Source: Streptomyces sp. NBC_01591 (GTDB lineage Bacteria; Actinomycetota; Actinomycetes; Streptomycetales; Streptomycetaceae). Taken from it: a DNA stretch of 64,000 bases. Below, one piece after another: positions 52,126 to 61,196 of the stretch (position 1 is the stretch's first letter; each line of letters starts with the position of its first letter). Below the pieces are notes generated by a model, which did not search any database, was not told the DNA's origin, and saw nothing but the letters and a program-made list of their open reading frames with translations. The position numbers were made by a program, and so were the translations under genes. The stretch lies in the NCBI RefSeq assembly GCF_035918155.1, contig NZ_CP109327.1, positions 4,712,001-4,776,000 on the forward strand. The letters are read 5' to 3'.

Positions 52126-52740
52126 ATGAGCATCTATGGAACCGGGCAGTCCCCCGGCGCCGTACCGGTCACGCGTACCGGCGCCAGCACCAGCACCAGC
52201 ACCATGCGCCCACCCGTGCAGCGAAACGGTCACGGCCCGGCGGACGGCCTGTCCGCCGGGCCGCAGCCCGAGCTGGGCGCCCTGCGGCTGCCGGAACTGC
52301 GCACGCTGCGCCGCGATGCGCAGCGCGACGAGGCGGACCTCAGCTATGTGCGCCGGCTCGTCCAGGGCCGGATCGACATCCTGCGGGCCGAGCTGGCCCG
52401 GCGGCTGGATCCGGAGACACCGGTGGTGGACCGGCTCTCGGAGATCCTCGCCGACACCCCGTCCCAGCACCGCTCCTCCGCCCGGCACGTCACGCTGACC
52501 ACGCCCCGCAGCGACGAGTACCGCCGGCTGGCCGCCGAGACGCTCGCCGAGGTCGAGCTCTCCGACCTCGACGCCCGTACGGACGAAGAGCTGCACACCG
52601 CGATGGGACGCCTGGTCCGCTACGAACAGCAGGTCTCCCGCCGCCGTCACCAGCTGCAACGCACCACTGACGATTGCAGCGCGGAGATCGCCCGCAGGTA
52701 CCGTGACGGTGAAGCACAAGTAGACGACCTGCTCGCCTGA
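52126..52740 (+). CDS. rsiG: c-di-GMP-dependent anti-sigma factor RsiG
   Basis: 204 aa from ATG 52126; ATGs at 52075 and 52114 are in frame. Coiled-coil protein with two copies of the E(X)3S(X)2R(X)3Q(X)3D motif: [16 protein letters not shown] near residue 85 and [16 protein letters not shown] near 175. In Streptomyces RsiG these bind c-di-GMP dimers so that RsiG can hold the sporulation sigma factor WhiG. The N-terminal 50 residues are Ser/Thr/Pro-rich. whiG is not in the window. Confidence 0.93.
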   Translation: MSIYGTGQSPGAVPVTRTGASTSTSTMRPPVQRNGHGPADGLSAGPQPELGALRLPELRTLRRDAQRDEADLSYVRRLVQGRIDILRAELARRLDPETPVVDRLSEILADTPSQHRSSARHVTLTTPRSDEYRRLAAETLAEVELSDLDARTDEELHTAMGRLVRYEQQVSRRRHQLQRTTDDCSAEIARRYRDGEAQVDDLLA

Positions 52741-52746
52741 AGCGAT

Positions 52747-52781
52747 CCTTCCGGGGGCGGGTTCCGCCCGTCCCCGGAAGG
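52747..52781 (+). terminator. Terminator after rsiG
   Basis: Arms CCTTCCGGGG (52747-52756) and CCCCGGAAGG (52772-52781) with further GC pairing inside; 7 bp after the rsiG stop. Confidence 0.7.
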
Positions 52782-52786
52782 CCACC

Positions 52787-53770
52787 ATGACCTCCAGCGC
52801 CGCCCCCGCTGCCCCATCCGCCATATCCTCCGCTCTCCCCGTCCTGGCCGAGGTCGTACGGTCCGGCTTCGTGGAGGGCCATCACCGGGGCTCGCTGGTC
52901 GTCCTGGCCGCCGACGGCAGCGTGGAGCGGTCCCTGGGCGACCCGACGGTGCCGGTCTTCCCGCGCTCCTCCAACAAGCCGATGCAGGCAGCGGCCGTGC
53001 TGCGGGCCGGGCTCGATCTGTCCGGGGAGCGGCTGGCACTGGCCGCCGCGAGCCACTCCGGCGAGGACTTCCACCTCGAACTCGTCCGCACGATGCTCGC
53101 CGAGCACGGACTGACGCCCGGTGATCTGCAGACCCCGCCCGATCTGCCGCTGGACCCGGTCGAGGCGGAGACGTATCTCGCCGCGGGCCACGCCCGGGAG
53201 CGGATCACCATGAACTGTTCCGGCAAGCACGCGGCGATGCTCGCGGTGTGCGCGGTGAACGGCTGGGACCAGGAGTCCTACCTCGACCCGGCGCACCCGC
53301 TCCAGCAGCTGGTCCACCAGGTCGTGGAGGAGGCGGCCGGCGAGCCGGTCACGGCGGTCGGCACGGACGGGTGCGGTGCGCCACTGATGGCGATCAGCCT
53401 GGTGGGCCTGGCGCGGGCCTTCCGCACGTTCGTACTGGCGGGGCCGGGGACGGCGGAGCGCCGGGTCGGGGACGCGATGCGGGCCCACCCCGAGTACGTG
53501 GCCGGAACCCGCCGCCCCGACACCTGGCTGATGCGGGAGGTGCCGGGCACGCTCTCCAAGATGGGCGCCGAGGCGGTGCAGGCGGTGGCGCTGGCGGACG
53601 GCCGGGCGCTGGCCTTCAAGGTCGACGACGGTGCGACGCGGGCGCTCGGGCCGGTACTGGCCCGCTCGCTGCGGCTGCTCGGCATCGACGCCCCGGTGGT
53701 CTCCCGGATCGGACACGCGCCGCTGCTGGGCGGCGGCGGGGAGGTCGGCGAGATCCGGGCGGCCTTCTGA
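52787..53770 (+). CDS. Type II-like asparaginase
   Basis: 327 aa. Matches the asparaginase_II family (Rhizobium-type, unrelated to E. coli AnsB): [51 protein letters not shown] with the catalytic Ser/Lys region, and TDGCGAP. Converts asparagine to aspartate and ammonia, probably in the cytoplasm since no signal peptide is seen. Confidence 0.88.
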   Translation: MTSSAAPAAPSAISSALPVLAEVVRSGFVEGHHRGSLVVLAADGSVERSLGDPTVPVFPRSSNKPMQAAAVLRAGLDLSGERLALAAASHSGEDFHLELVRTMLAEHGLTPGDLQTPPDLPLDPVEAETYLAAGHARERITMNCSGKHAAMLAVCAVNGWDQESYLDPAHPLQQLVHQVVEEAAGEPVTAVGTDGCGAPLMAISLVGLARAFRTFVLAGPGTAERRVGDAMRAHPEYVAGTRRPDTWLMREVPGTLSKMGAEAVQAVALADGRALAFKVDDGATRALGPVLARSLRLLGIDAPVVSRIGHAPLLGGGGEVGEIRAAF

Positions 53771-53837
53771 CCCGTCCGTTCCACGGCGGCGGAAAACCGG
53801 GAGACATCCCGTGCGCCGTGTGTCTAGCGTGGCTCGC

Positions 53838-55088
53838 ATGGCCTCTGACGTCCGTACGATCACCGCCGCCGAGTTCCCCGACTGGCTGCGTGCCAAGCAC
53901 ACCGGATTTCTGAAGCAGCCGACGGGGACGGAACAGGAGGCGGAACGGCGCCTCCCGCACACAGATCTCATCCGCGCGCAGGGCGCGTTCGACGGCGGGC
54001 GGTGCGTGGCCACCTTCCGTTCCTTCGCGCAGGAACTCACGGTCGTCGGCGGCGCCACGGTGCCGGCCGACGCGATCTGCAACGTCACGGTGTCGCCCAC
54101 GCACCGCCGCCGCGGGCTGCTCAGCCGGATGATGGCCACGGACCTCGCGGCGGCGAAGGAGCGCGGTGACGTGGTCGCCACGCTGATCGCCGCCGAGTAC
54201 CCGATCTACGGGCGGTACGGCTTCGGCCCGGCGGCATGGACCACCGAGTGGGAGATCGACGTACCGAGGGCGGGTCTCGACCCGCGCTGGTCGGGCCCGT
54301 CCGCGCAGGACGGCGGCCGGATCGACCTGGTGAGCGGCGCGGACGTACGCAAGCTGGGCCCGGCCCTCCACGAGCGGCTGCGCGCCCGGCAGCACGGTGT
54401 GATCGACCGCGACGCGCGCTGGTGGGAAGTGAACACCGGCGAGGTCGAACTCGGACCAGGTAGCTGGACGGAGCCCTACTACGCGGTCTACAGCAACGCG
54501 GCCGGCGAGGCCGAGGGCCTGATCGCCTACCGCGCCGACAACAAGTGGGGCGATGCCAAGCAGCCGCTGAACGGGGCCACGGTGCTCGGGCAGATCGCCG
54601 TCACCCCGGCCGCCGAGCGCACGCTGTGGCACTTCGTCTGCTCGATCGACTGGATCACCACGGTCCGCTCCGGCTACCGCGCCCCCGACGACCTGCTGCC
54701 CCTCCTCCTCCCGGACCCGCGCGCGGCCCGCATCGTGACCCAGGCGGACTGGTTGTGGGTACGGGTCCTGGACGTCGTACGCGCCCTGGAGGCCCGCACC
54801 TACGCGGTACCCGGCACGCTCACCCTCGACATCCACGACACCACGGGCCTGACCACCGGCCGCTACCGCCTGGAAGCGTCCGCCTCCGCCGCGACCTGCA
54901 CCCCCACCACGGCCGACGCCGACCTCGCGCTGGACGTACGGGAGTTGGGCACCCTCTACCTGGGCGACGAATCACCGTCCCGGCTGGCGGCCCTGGGCCA
55001 CATCGAGGAACTCACGCCCGGCGCGGTGGCGGTGGCGGAGGGGATGTTCCGGGCGGGGCGGCGGGCCTGGTGCCCGGACCTGTTCTGA
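53838..55088 (+). CDS. GNAT acetyltransferase, Eis-like with sterol-carrier domain
   Basis: 416 aa from ATG 53838. First GNAT domain with [19 protein letters not shown] (acetyl-CoA loop R/Q-x-x-G-x-G/A variant), second degenerate GNAT near residues 180-290, C-terminal SCP2-like domain ([15 protein letters not shown]). C-terminal carboxylate ends AWCPDLF, as in Eis enzymes where the last residue is catalytic. Eis proteins acetylate amines such as aminoglycosides; substrate here unknown. Confidence 0.9.
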   Translation: MASDVRTITAAEFPDWLRAKHTGFLKQPTGTEQEAERRLPHTDLIRAQGAFDGGRCVATFRSFAQELTVVGGATVPADAICNVTVSPTHRRRGLLSRMMATDLAAAKERGDVVATLIAAEYPIYGRYGFGPAAWTTEWEIDVPRAGLDPRWSGPSAQDGGRIDLVSGADVRKLGPALHERLRARQHGVIDRDARWWEVNTGEVELGPGSWTEPYYAVYSNAAGEAEGLIAYRADNKWGDAKQPLNGATVLGQIAVTPAAERTLWHFVCSIDWITTVRSGYRAPDDLLPLLLPDPRAARIVTQADWLWVRVLDVVRALEARTYAVPGTLTLDIHDTTGLTTGRYRLEASASAATCTPTTADADLALDVRELGTLYLGDESPSRLAALGHIEELTPGAVAVAEGMFRAGRRAWCPDLF

Positions 55089-55164
55089 GGGCGCGCCCAC
55101 CCGCTCAGTCGCAGTCGCACCCGCGCATCGCCACCACCTCCGCCTCCTGAACCGCCCGTCCGTG

Positions 55165-55177
55165 TGCGTAGTACGCA
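55165..55177. promoter_or_regulatory. Palindromic operator upstream of the TetR gene
   Basis: TGCGTA-G-TACGCA, repeated in part as TACGCATTACGCAT at 55186-55199. Position 57 bp before the TetR start fits autoregulation. Confidence 0.55.
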
Positions 55178-55233
55178 TAACTGTGTACGCATTACGCATA
55201 TCTAGGATGGGATCGAGGGAAGGTGGGGTTCAG

Positions 55234-56013
55234 GTGACTGAAGAGAAGGGCCCGTCGGGCGGTACGGGCCTGCCGGCCAGTATCGAGGCCGCCTGGGGGC
55301 TGCGGGCGCGTCCGGTCAAGGGGCCGAAGCCGGGGTTGAGTCTGGCCCGCATCGTGGACGCCGCGGTGGCGGTGGCGGCGTCTGAGGGGCTCGGTGGGGT
55401 GTCGATGGGGCGGGTCGCCAAGGACCTGGGGGCCTCGACGATGTCGCTCTACCGGTATGTGTCCGCCAAGGGGGAGCTGTACGTCCTGATGCAGGAGGCG
55501 GCGATGGGCCCGCCGCCCCCGCTGCCCGCGCTGGAGAGCGGGGCCGGCTGGCGGGAGGCGCTCACGCAGTGGGCGTGGGCGCAGCGCCGGGTGTTCCACC
55601 GCAATCTGTGGATGCTCCGCATCCCCGTCTCGGGCCCGCCCGCCAGTCCGAACTCCGTCGCCTGGTGGGAGCAGGGCCTCCAGGCACTCGAAGGCACCGG
55701 CCTGGACGCGCGCGAGGAGGTCTCCGTCATCCTGCTCATCAACGGGTTCGTACGGAACGAAGCGCTGCTGATGGGCGATCTCGCGGCCGCCGTGGAAGCG
55801 CGCGGCATTCCGGCGCAGGAGGTGACGGACGGGTACACCCGCACCCTGAACCGGCTCGTCGACCCCGTACGCCATCCGTCGCTCTCCCGGCTGCTGGGTT
55901 CCGAGGTGCTGGGGGCGCCGCGCGAGCCCGATGACGAATTCAGGTTCGGGCTGGAGCGGGTGCTGGACGGGATCGAGGTTCTGGTGGAGGCGCGGGCGAG
56001 GTCCGGGGCCTGA
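55234..56013 (+). CDS. TetR/AcrR-family regulator (TetR_C_1-like)
   Basis: About 259 aa from GTG 55234; earlier in-frame starts at 55162 and 55207 would read through the operator-like repeats. Helix-turn-helix SLARIVDAAVAVAASEGLGG, SMGRVAKDLGASTMSLYRYV. C-terminal domain with WREALTQWAWAQRR resembles TetR-type drug-sensing domains. Neighbouring genes are regulators or unlinked, so the target is unclear. Confidence 0.88.
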   Translation: MTEEKGPSGGTGLPASIEAAWGLRARPVKGPKPGLSLARIVDAAVAVAASEGLGGVSMGRVAKDLGASTMSLYRYVSAKGELYVLMQEAAMGPPPPLPALESGAGWREALTQWAWAQRRVFHRNLWMLRIPVSGPPASPNSVAWWEQGLQALEGTGLDAREEVSVILLINGFVRNEALLMGDLAAAVEARGIPAQEVTDGYTRTLNRLVDPVRHPSLSRLLGSEVLGAPREPDDEFRFGLERVLDGIEVLVEARARSGA

Positions 56014-56093
56014 GGGCGGGCGGACCTGGCGCGTCACGCCCGTGCGACCACTCTCGGACGTCAAGTTCGGTTGAGGTCAAGGGCGTACGCTTC

Positions 56094-56735
56094 ATGGTCA
56101 TGGACGGAGAGAAGCCCGGGAACGAGCAGACGAGTCTGCGGGAGCGGAAGAAACGGCTGACCTATCAGGCGGCCTCCGAGGCCGCGATCGCGATGTTCCT
56201 GGAGCGGGGCTTCGACAAGGTCTCGGTGGCGGAGGTGGCGGCAGCGGCCGATATCTCGAAGCCGACACTGTTCCGGTACTTCCCGGCCAAGGAGGACCTG
56301 GTCCTGCACCGGTTCGCCGACCACGAGGACGAGGCGGCCCGCGTCGTCGCCGCCCGTGCGGAGGCCGAATCCCCCCTGGACGCCCTGCGCCGCAACTTCC
56401 TGGACGGTCTGGAGCGGGGCGACCCGGTGACCGGGCTCTGCGATGTGCCTCAGGTGCTGGCGTTCCAGCGGCTGCTGTACGGGACGCCGTCCCTGGTGGC
56501 CCGCCTGTACGCCTATCAGAGCCGCTCGGAGGCGGCGCTCGCCCGTGCGCTGGGCGACCGGGTGCAGGACAGGCTGGCCGCGGGCCAGATCATCGCCGTA
56601 CTGCGCATCCTGGCCCTGGAGAACTGGCGGCGGATCGACGCGGGGGAGAGTGCGGACCAGGTGTACGGGGACGCGGTCGAGGCGGCCGAGCTCGCCTTCG
56701 CGCAGTTGCGGTCGGGGCTCGGGGAGCAGGGGTAG
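56094..56735 (+). CDS. TetR-family regulator
   Basis: 213 aa. N-terminal HTH: RLTYQAASEAAIAMFLERGF, VSVAEVAAAADISKPTLFRY. Helical C-terminus (DVPQVLAFQRLLYGTPSL). Start at 56094 or the ATG at 56100. Tandem with the previous TetR gene but 80 bp apart, with its own likely promoter. Target not evident. Confidence 0.9.
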   Translation: MVMDGEKPGNEQTSLRERKKRLTYQAASEAAIAMFLERGFDKVSVAEVAAAADISKPTLFRYFPAKEDLVLHRFADHEDEAARVVAARAEAESPLDALRRNFLDGLERGDPVTGLCDVPQVLAFQRLLYGTPSLVARLYAYQSRSEAALARALGDRVQDRLAAGQIIAVLRILALENWRRIDAGESADQVYGDAVEAAELAFAQLRSGLGEQG

Positions 56736-56772
56736 CGGGGCCCGGAGGGACGGGGCGCCCGGCCCGCGGCGC

Positions 56773-57294
56773 TCAGGCCCGGACGTCGTCGGCGTGCAGC
56801 ACCGCTTCGGCGATCTCCCGCACCCGGTCCCGCGTGATGCCGGTGCGCTGCTCCACGGCGAGGGGGTGGTCGGTGGGCTCCAGCTCGATGCGGGGGCGCC
56901 GGCCGATCGGGCGGGTGTGGGCGTTCGTCCTGAGGTTGGTCGTACGGGGCGAGTACAGCCCCAGCTCGGTGCTCAGCCAGCCGAAGTACGGCTGCTCGGA
57001 CTCACGGCCGGGGGTCTCCCACACATCGAGGGCGCGGGTGAAGTTCTCCCGGCTGAGCGAGACCCAGACACCCCAGGAGAAGGGCTCCTCGCTGCCGAAC
57101 ACGGGTATCTCGATCAGACCCTTGATGAAGTAGTGCTCGTGTCTGACGATGCACTGGTCGGAGGAGAGCATGCTGTCGGGGTCGCTCTCCAGACCCGCGT
57201 CCCAGATGTCGGGTGCCATGGTCGAGTACCCCATCGGGAGTTCCGCGTGGTGTTCGCCGCAGCGGGAGCAGGTGTAGCCGGGGTCGATAGCCAT
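56773..57294 (-). CDS. DUF2199 protein
   Basis: 173 aa. N-terminal CxxC zinc-like pair (YTCSRCGEHHAELP), then MAPDIWDAGLESDPDSMLSS, EHYFIKGLIEIPV and WGVWVSLSRENFTRAL: the DUF2199 pattern. Function unknown. The 128 bp upstream of it contain the inverted repeat at 57310-57365. Confidence 0.87.
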   Translation of the reverse strand: MAIDPGYTCSRCGEHHAELPMGYSTMAPDIWDAGLESDPDSMLSSDQCIVRHEHYFIKGLIEIPVFGSEEPFSWGVWVSLSRENFTRALDVWETPGRESEQPYFGWLSTELGLYSPRTTNLRTNAHTRPIGRRPRIELEPTDHPLAVEQRTGITRDRVREIAEAVLHADDVRA

Positions 57295-57309
57295 GGGCGG
57301 ATCCTAGGA

Positions 57310-57365
57310 CGTGTTCCGGAGGTCCCGCCTGCCTCCCGGGCGGACGGCACCGCTTTCGGAACACG
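57310..57365. repeat. Inverted repeat between DUF2199 and galE
   Basis: Arms CGTGTTCCG (57310-57318) and CGGAACACG (57357-57365), 38-base loop. It lies downstream of galE, so it may be its terminator. Confidence 0.5.
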
Positions 57366-57422
57366 CCCCCGTGCCGCCCACCCGCCCGCGTCACGCGTCC
57401 GTGTACGCGCCGAGCCGTCGGC

Positions 57423-58421
57423 CTACGCGGAGCCGTCGAGCACGTCCTCGCGTACGGCGGCCCAATCCAGGGAGTGGCGAATGCCCTCCGCCAGCGAGTA
57501 CCGCGGCCGCCACCCCAGCAGCCGCTCCGCCCGGTCGCTCCGGGTGTACGCCCCCGCGACATCGCCAGGCCGCGCTCCGGCGTCGACCGCCGGCACGGGG
57601 GTGTCGATCACATCGTTGAAGGCGTCGAGGAGTTCGCGCACGGTGGTGCCTGTTCCGGTGCCCAGGTTGATGACGGTGGAGCCGGCCGCAGGCAGGACGG
57701 TGTCGAAGGCACCGAGCGCGGCCACGTGTGCGGCAGCCAGGTCCCAGACGTGGACGTAGTCCCGGATGCCGGAACCGTCACGCGTCGGGTAGTCGGTCCC
57801 GGTGACCTGGAACGGAACGCCCTCCTCCTGTGCCTGGATCATCTTGCCCAGGGCATGGCTCGGGCGCGGCAACTGCAGTCCCGTGCGCATCTTCGGGTCC
57901 GCGCCGACCGGGTTGAAGTAGCGCAGGGACAGCACCCGGAGCGGCTGGGTGGCGGCGATGTCGGCGAACATCGCCTCGCACACCGCCTTGGTGCGCGCGT
58001 ACGGGCTCTGCGGGGCGACCGGGGAGTCCTCGTCGACCGTCAGATCCGCACCGGCGGCGTAGATGGAGGCGGACGAGCTGAAGATCATGCGGGTGCAGCC
58101 GTTGCGCATCAGGTGGCCGGCGAACTCCAGGCTCTTGGCCACGTTCGCCCGGTAGTAGCCGACCGGGTCGGCGACTGATTCCGGGACCACGATCAGCGCC
58201 GCGCAGTGGACGACGGCGTCGATGTCCGGGTGCTCGGCGAAGATCCGGTCGATCAGGGGACCGTCCGCGATGTCGCCCTCGTGGAAGGCCCGCCCCCGCG
58301 CGAACTCCCGCCTGCCCGTGACCAGGTTGTCGAGGACGACGGGAGTGATCCCGGCGTCCGAGCAGGCGGATGCGACCGTACTGCCGATGTACCCCGCGCC
58401 TCCGGCGATCAGGACCTTCAT
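57423..58421 (-). CDS. galE: UDP-glucose 4-epimerase GalE
   Basis: 332 aa. NAD-binding GGAGYIGS, Asp in VVLDNL, catalytic SSSASIYAA and YARTK (Ser-x-Tyr-x3-Lys), then LRYFNPVGADPKMRTGL and RDGSGIRDYVHVWDLAAAH. Interconverts UDP-glucose and UDP-galactose for polysaccharide synthesis. It stands apart from any galT/galK operon, so a cell-wall or exopolysaccharide role is more likely than galactose use. Confidence 0.93.
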   Translation of the reverse strand: MKVLIAGGAGYIGSTVASACSDAGITPVVLDNLVTGRREFARGRAFHEGDIADGPLIDRIFAEHPDIDAVVHCAALIVVPESVADPVGYYRANVAKSLEFAGHLMRNGCTRMIFSSSASIYAAGADLTVDEDSPVAPQSPYARTKAVCEAMFADIAATQPLRVLSLRYFNPVGADPKMRTGLQLPRPSHALGKMIQAQEEGVPFQVTGTDYPTRDGSGIRDYVHVWDLAAAHVAALGAFDTVLPAAGSTVINLGTGTGTTVRELLDAFNDVIDTPVPAVDAGARPGDVAGAYTRSDRAERLLGWRPRYSLAEGIRHSLDWAAVREDVLDGSA

Positions 58422-58522
58422 TCCGTGCCTGCCTCTCTGGGATCGTGGGGCGATCGTAGACCGACGCGGAGCTCCGGGAATTACGTCGACCTCGTCCGCT
58501 TACGCGATTAGCCTCGGTCTCC

Positions 58523-58885
58523 ATGAGCATCCTGCAGACCATCCATGACGTGCCCGTGCTGATGTGCGCCGAGGAGGGCGAGGTCATCGGCGGCGAACGG
58601 GACGCCCTGGATCTCATCGGTGATGCCGGATACCAGGGTGCCCAGTGGGTGGTCGTCCCCGCCGGACGGTTCGACGAGAAGTTCTTCCGGCTGAGTACCC
58701 GTGTCGCCGGCGACATCATCCAGAAGTTCGTCAACTACCGCATGGGGATGGTGATTCTCGGCGACATCTCCCGCCACACGGAGGCCAGTTCGGCGTTGCA
58801 GGACTTCGTCCGGGAATGCAACCGGGGGCGGCAGACGTGGTTCCTCGCCGATGTCGAGGAGCTGGGGGAGCGGCTGAAGAACTAG
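58523..58885 (+). CDS. DUF4180 protein
   Basis: 120 aa. LQTIHDVPVLMCAEEGEVIG, QGAQWVVVPAGRFDEKFFRL, NYRMGMVILGDISRHTEAS and CNRGRQTWFLADVEELGERL match DUF4180, found in many bacteria as small cytoplasmic proteins without known function. Divergent from galE. Confidence 0.88.
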   Translation: MSILQTIHDVPVLMCAEEGEVIGGERDALDLIGDAGYQGAQWVVVPAGRFDEKFFRLSTRVAGDIIQKFVNYRMGMVILGDISRHTEASSALQDFVRECNRGRQTWFLADVEELGERLKN

Positions 58886-58892
58886 AGCCGTC

Positions 58893-58933
58893 CGGATCGT
58901 GCCGGGGTGGGTGTGTGAGCCCGGCACGATCCG
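58893..58933. terminator. Bidirectional terminator
   Basis: Perfect 14-bp arms (58893-58906, 58920-58933) with a 13-base loop between convergent genes (DUF4180 and aldo/keto reductase). Confidence 0.85.
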
Positions 58934-58935
58934 AA

Positions 58936-59871
58936 TCAAGCCCCCGACAGGGCCTGGCCGCGGCGCCCGAGCAGCGCCATGTCGTCCTCGTCGAGGGTCA
59001 GGCGTCCGGCGGCCATGTTCTCCTCCAGGTGGGCGAGCGAAGCGGTGCCGGGGATCTGCACGATCGAGGGGGAGCGGGCCAGGCCCCACGCGATGGCCAC
59101 CTGGAACGCCGTCGCGCCGTGCCGCTCGCTCACCTTCCGGAGGTTCTCGCCGTCGAGTTCGGTGTGACCGCCGCCGAGCGCGAAGAACGGCATGTACGCG
59201 ATACCGGCGTCCGCGCACTCGTCGACGAGCGCGGCGTCGGCCTGGTCGAGCACGCCGAACCGGTTCTGGACGGCGGCGACCGGCGCGATCGACCGGGCCT
59301 CCGCGAGCTGCCCGCTCGTCACATTGCTGACGCCGAGCTGCCGGATCAGCCCTTCCTCGCGCAGTGCGGCCAGCACGGCGAACCGTTCGCCGAGCGACTC
59401 GGCGACGCCCGAGCCCAGCCGCCCCACCCGCAGATGCACCAGGTCGAGGGTGTCGACCCCCAGGTCCTCCAGATTCCGCTCCACCTCCCCGCGCAGCTGA
59501 TCGGGGCGGGCCTCTGCGTACATCTCACCGGTCTCGTCCCGCAGCGGGCCGACCTTGGTGGCGATGATGACGTCCGGGGGATACGGGAACAGCGCCTCGC
59601 GCAGCAGGTCGTTGGCCCGGTGGGTGTCGGAGAAGTAGAAGGCGGCGGTGTCGATGTACCGGGCCCCGAGCTCGACGGCGCGCCGCGCCACGGCAATGGC
59701 GTTCGCCGTGTCACCGGCCGGGCCGCTCCACCGCCCCGGCAGCTGCATCGCCCCGAAGCCGAGCCGCGGGATGGTGACGGTGCCGCCCAGTTCGAAGACG
59801 CCGGGGCCCGAGGCGCCGGCGGTGGGTGTGGGACCGGAGTCCGGGGCCGGGTCGATAGATGAGGAGGTCAT
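58936..59871 (-). CDS. Aldo/keto reductase
   Basis: 311 aa from ATG 59871. TIM-barrel with RLGFGAMQLPGRW, YIDTAAFYFSDTHRAN carrying the catalytic Asp/Tyr, TKVGPLRD with Lys, and LARSPSIVQIPGTASLAHLE for NADPH. The usual catalytic His position reads DLVHLRVGR. Substrate unknown. A Pro/Gly-rich N-terminal stretch precedes the barrel. Confidence 0.9.
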   Translation of the reverse strand: MTSSSIDPAPDSGPTPTAGASGPGVFELGGTVTIPRLGFGAMQLPGRWSGPAGDTANAIAVARRAVELGARYIDTAAFYFSDTHRANDLLREALFPYPPDVIIATKVGPLRDETGEMYAEARPDQLRGEVERNLEDLGVDTLDLVHLRVGRLGSGVAESLGERFAVLAALREEGLIRQLGVSNVTSGQLAEARSIAPVAAVQNRFGVLDQADAALVDECADAGIAYMPFFALGGGHTELDGENLRKVSERHGATAFQVAIAWGLARSPSIVQIPGTASLAHLEENMAAGRLTLDEDDMALLGRRGQALSGA

Positions 59872-59941
59872 GGGGGCAGCATCGCGCCCAAGGGGCCGGA
59901 TCGCCACATCCATTCTTCTCGGCCTCGGCTACCGTGGGCCG

Positions 59942-60379
59942 ATGGCCCCCGAACCGACCCCCGTAGCCGGAGTCTTCCCGCCCCACCCGATCCGGGACGT
60001 CCAGGCGACGTACGCCCGTCAGGCCGGCTGCCCCTCCGACTTCGCGCAGGTCGTCGCGGACTTCGAGCCCTGGGAGGAAGGGGTCGAGTTCGAGGTCGTC
60101 GGCACCGCGTCGGTCAAGGGCCGGCCGGCCGAGGAGATCGCCTCGTTCCACGAGGGCTTCATCGAGGGGGTGCGCGAGGAGCTGGCCGCCCTCGCCGAGC
60201 GTGAGCCCGCAACGGCCGTCGCGGTGGCGGTCGTTCTGCGGCGCATCAAGGTGCACGAAGCCGACTCCCACCGCGGGGCGTTCCTGGCGGCCGGACGCGT
60301 CGCCGTGCGCAACGCCTTGGTGCAGGCGTACGGGCCGCCGCCCCGGCCCAAGCGCCGTCGCGGGTCAGCCGAGCGGTGA
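59942..60379 (+). CDS. Free-standing EF-G domain-IV-like protein
   Basis: 145 aa from ATG 59942. The sequence SDFAQVVADFEPWEEGVEFE followed by VVGTASVKGRPAEEIASFHE, EGVREELAAL and KVHEADSHRGAFLAAGRVAV aligns in order with domain IV of elongation factor G (from the gVVID-EP start, through GGVIP-xx-I-xx-V-xx-G, to H-x-VDS-x-x-AF). No GTPase domain is present, and there is a basic tail (PRPKRRRG). The role is unknown; it might touch the ribosome. Its stop overlaps the convergent membrane-protein gene by 15 bp. Confidence 0.75.
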   Translation: MAPEPTPVAGVFPPHPIRDVQATYARQAGCPSDFAQVVADFEPWEEGVEFEVVGTASVKGRPAEEIASFHEGFIEGVREELAALAEREPATAVAVAVVLRRIKVHEADSHRGAFLAAGRVAVRNALVQAYGPPPRPKRRRGSAER

Positions 60380-61012
60380 GGCGTGGCCCGGCCTGCATCC
60401 GGAGGGGACGCTGTTGCCGCTGATGTCGAAGTCTCCGCAGGTGAGGAAGAAATCGTTGAACTGGCCGAGCAGGAAGGCCAGCACGCCGACGAGCGCGACG
60501 ACACCGATGACCATCCTCCGCTGGCGTACGGAGAGTTCCGACTCGCCGAACAGCAGGAGCTGGAGGAGTACCCAGGTCAACAGCGGGGTGCCGATGACGC
60601 TGATGATGCCGCCGATCAGGAAGAGCGCCTCGCCCTGCCAGTTGCCGCTGCGCGGCACGACGGCGGCGAGGACGAGCCAGGCGCTGGGCAGTGCCAGGCA
60701 GGCCCAGTACACCCAGCCGTGGCGCGGCCCGCGCTCGCGCATCAGGAAGCCGGCCAGCAGCACGGCCGTCGACACCGCCCAGAGGGTGAGCATCTGGTAG
60801 TAGAAGATGACGTTGTAGGCGCCGAGCGTGAACGCGGGCTCCCAGACTGCCAGCGCTCCACCGCCCGCGATCACGGCGGTCCTCGGCACCACCGAGGCGC
60901 CACCGCGCGCGAGCCCGTGCCCTTGGTCGTGCCCTTGCGCCGCGGTTCCTGCACCCGCCTCCTCGCCTCGGCCTGCGGATCGGGCGTCGCCGTCATCCAT
61001 GTCGTCATCCAC
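60365..61012 (-). CDS. Integral membrane protein
   Basis: About 215 aa from GTG 61012 (GGAGA upstream). Asp/Gly/Ala-rich N-terminus, then five or so helices (VIFYYQMLTLWAVSTAVLLA, WACLALPSAWLVLAAVV, FLIGGIISVIGTPLLTWVLL, MVIGVVALVGVLAFLLG). Two Cys in LTCGDFDISG and SGCRPG at the C-terminus. No family recognised. Confidence 0.75.
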   Translation of the reverse strand: MDDDMDDGDARSAGRGEEAGAGTAAQGHDQGHGLARGGASVVPRTAVIAGGGALAVWEPAFTLGAYNVIFYYQMLTLWAVSTAVLLAGFLMRERGPRHGWVYWACLALPSAWLVLAAVVPRSGNWQGEALFLIGGIISVIGTPLLTWVLLQLLLFGESELSVRQRRMVIGVVALVGVLAFLLGQFNDFFLTCGDFDISGNSVPSGCRPGHASPLG

Positions 61013-61196
61013 GGGGATCCGTCTCCGGCATGGGGATATTTCCGGATACGTTACCCAGCGTCGTCCCCCGCCACCGGGAGAACCCGTCGGTGTCACCCGA
61101 ATTGGAAAGCTTCGCGGACGGCGGGCCCTTCTCTCTGGCATGCTCTCGACAAGCAACGCGCGTAGAACGAGCGGAAAAACCCAAGGAGGACGGGAC

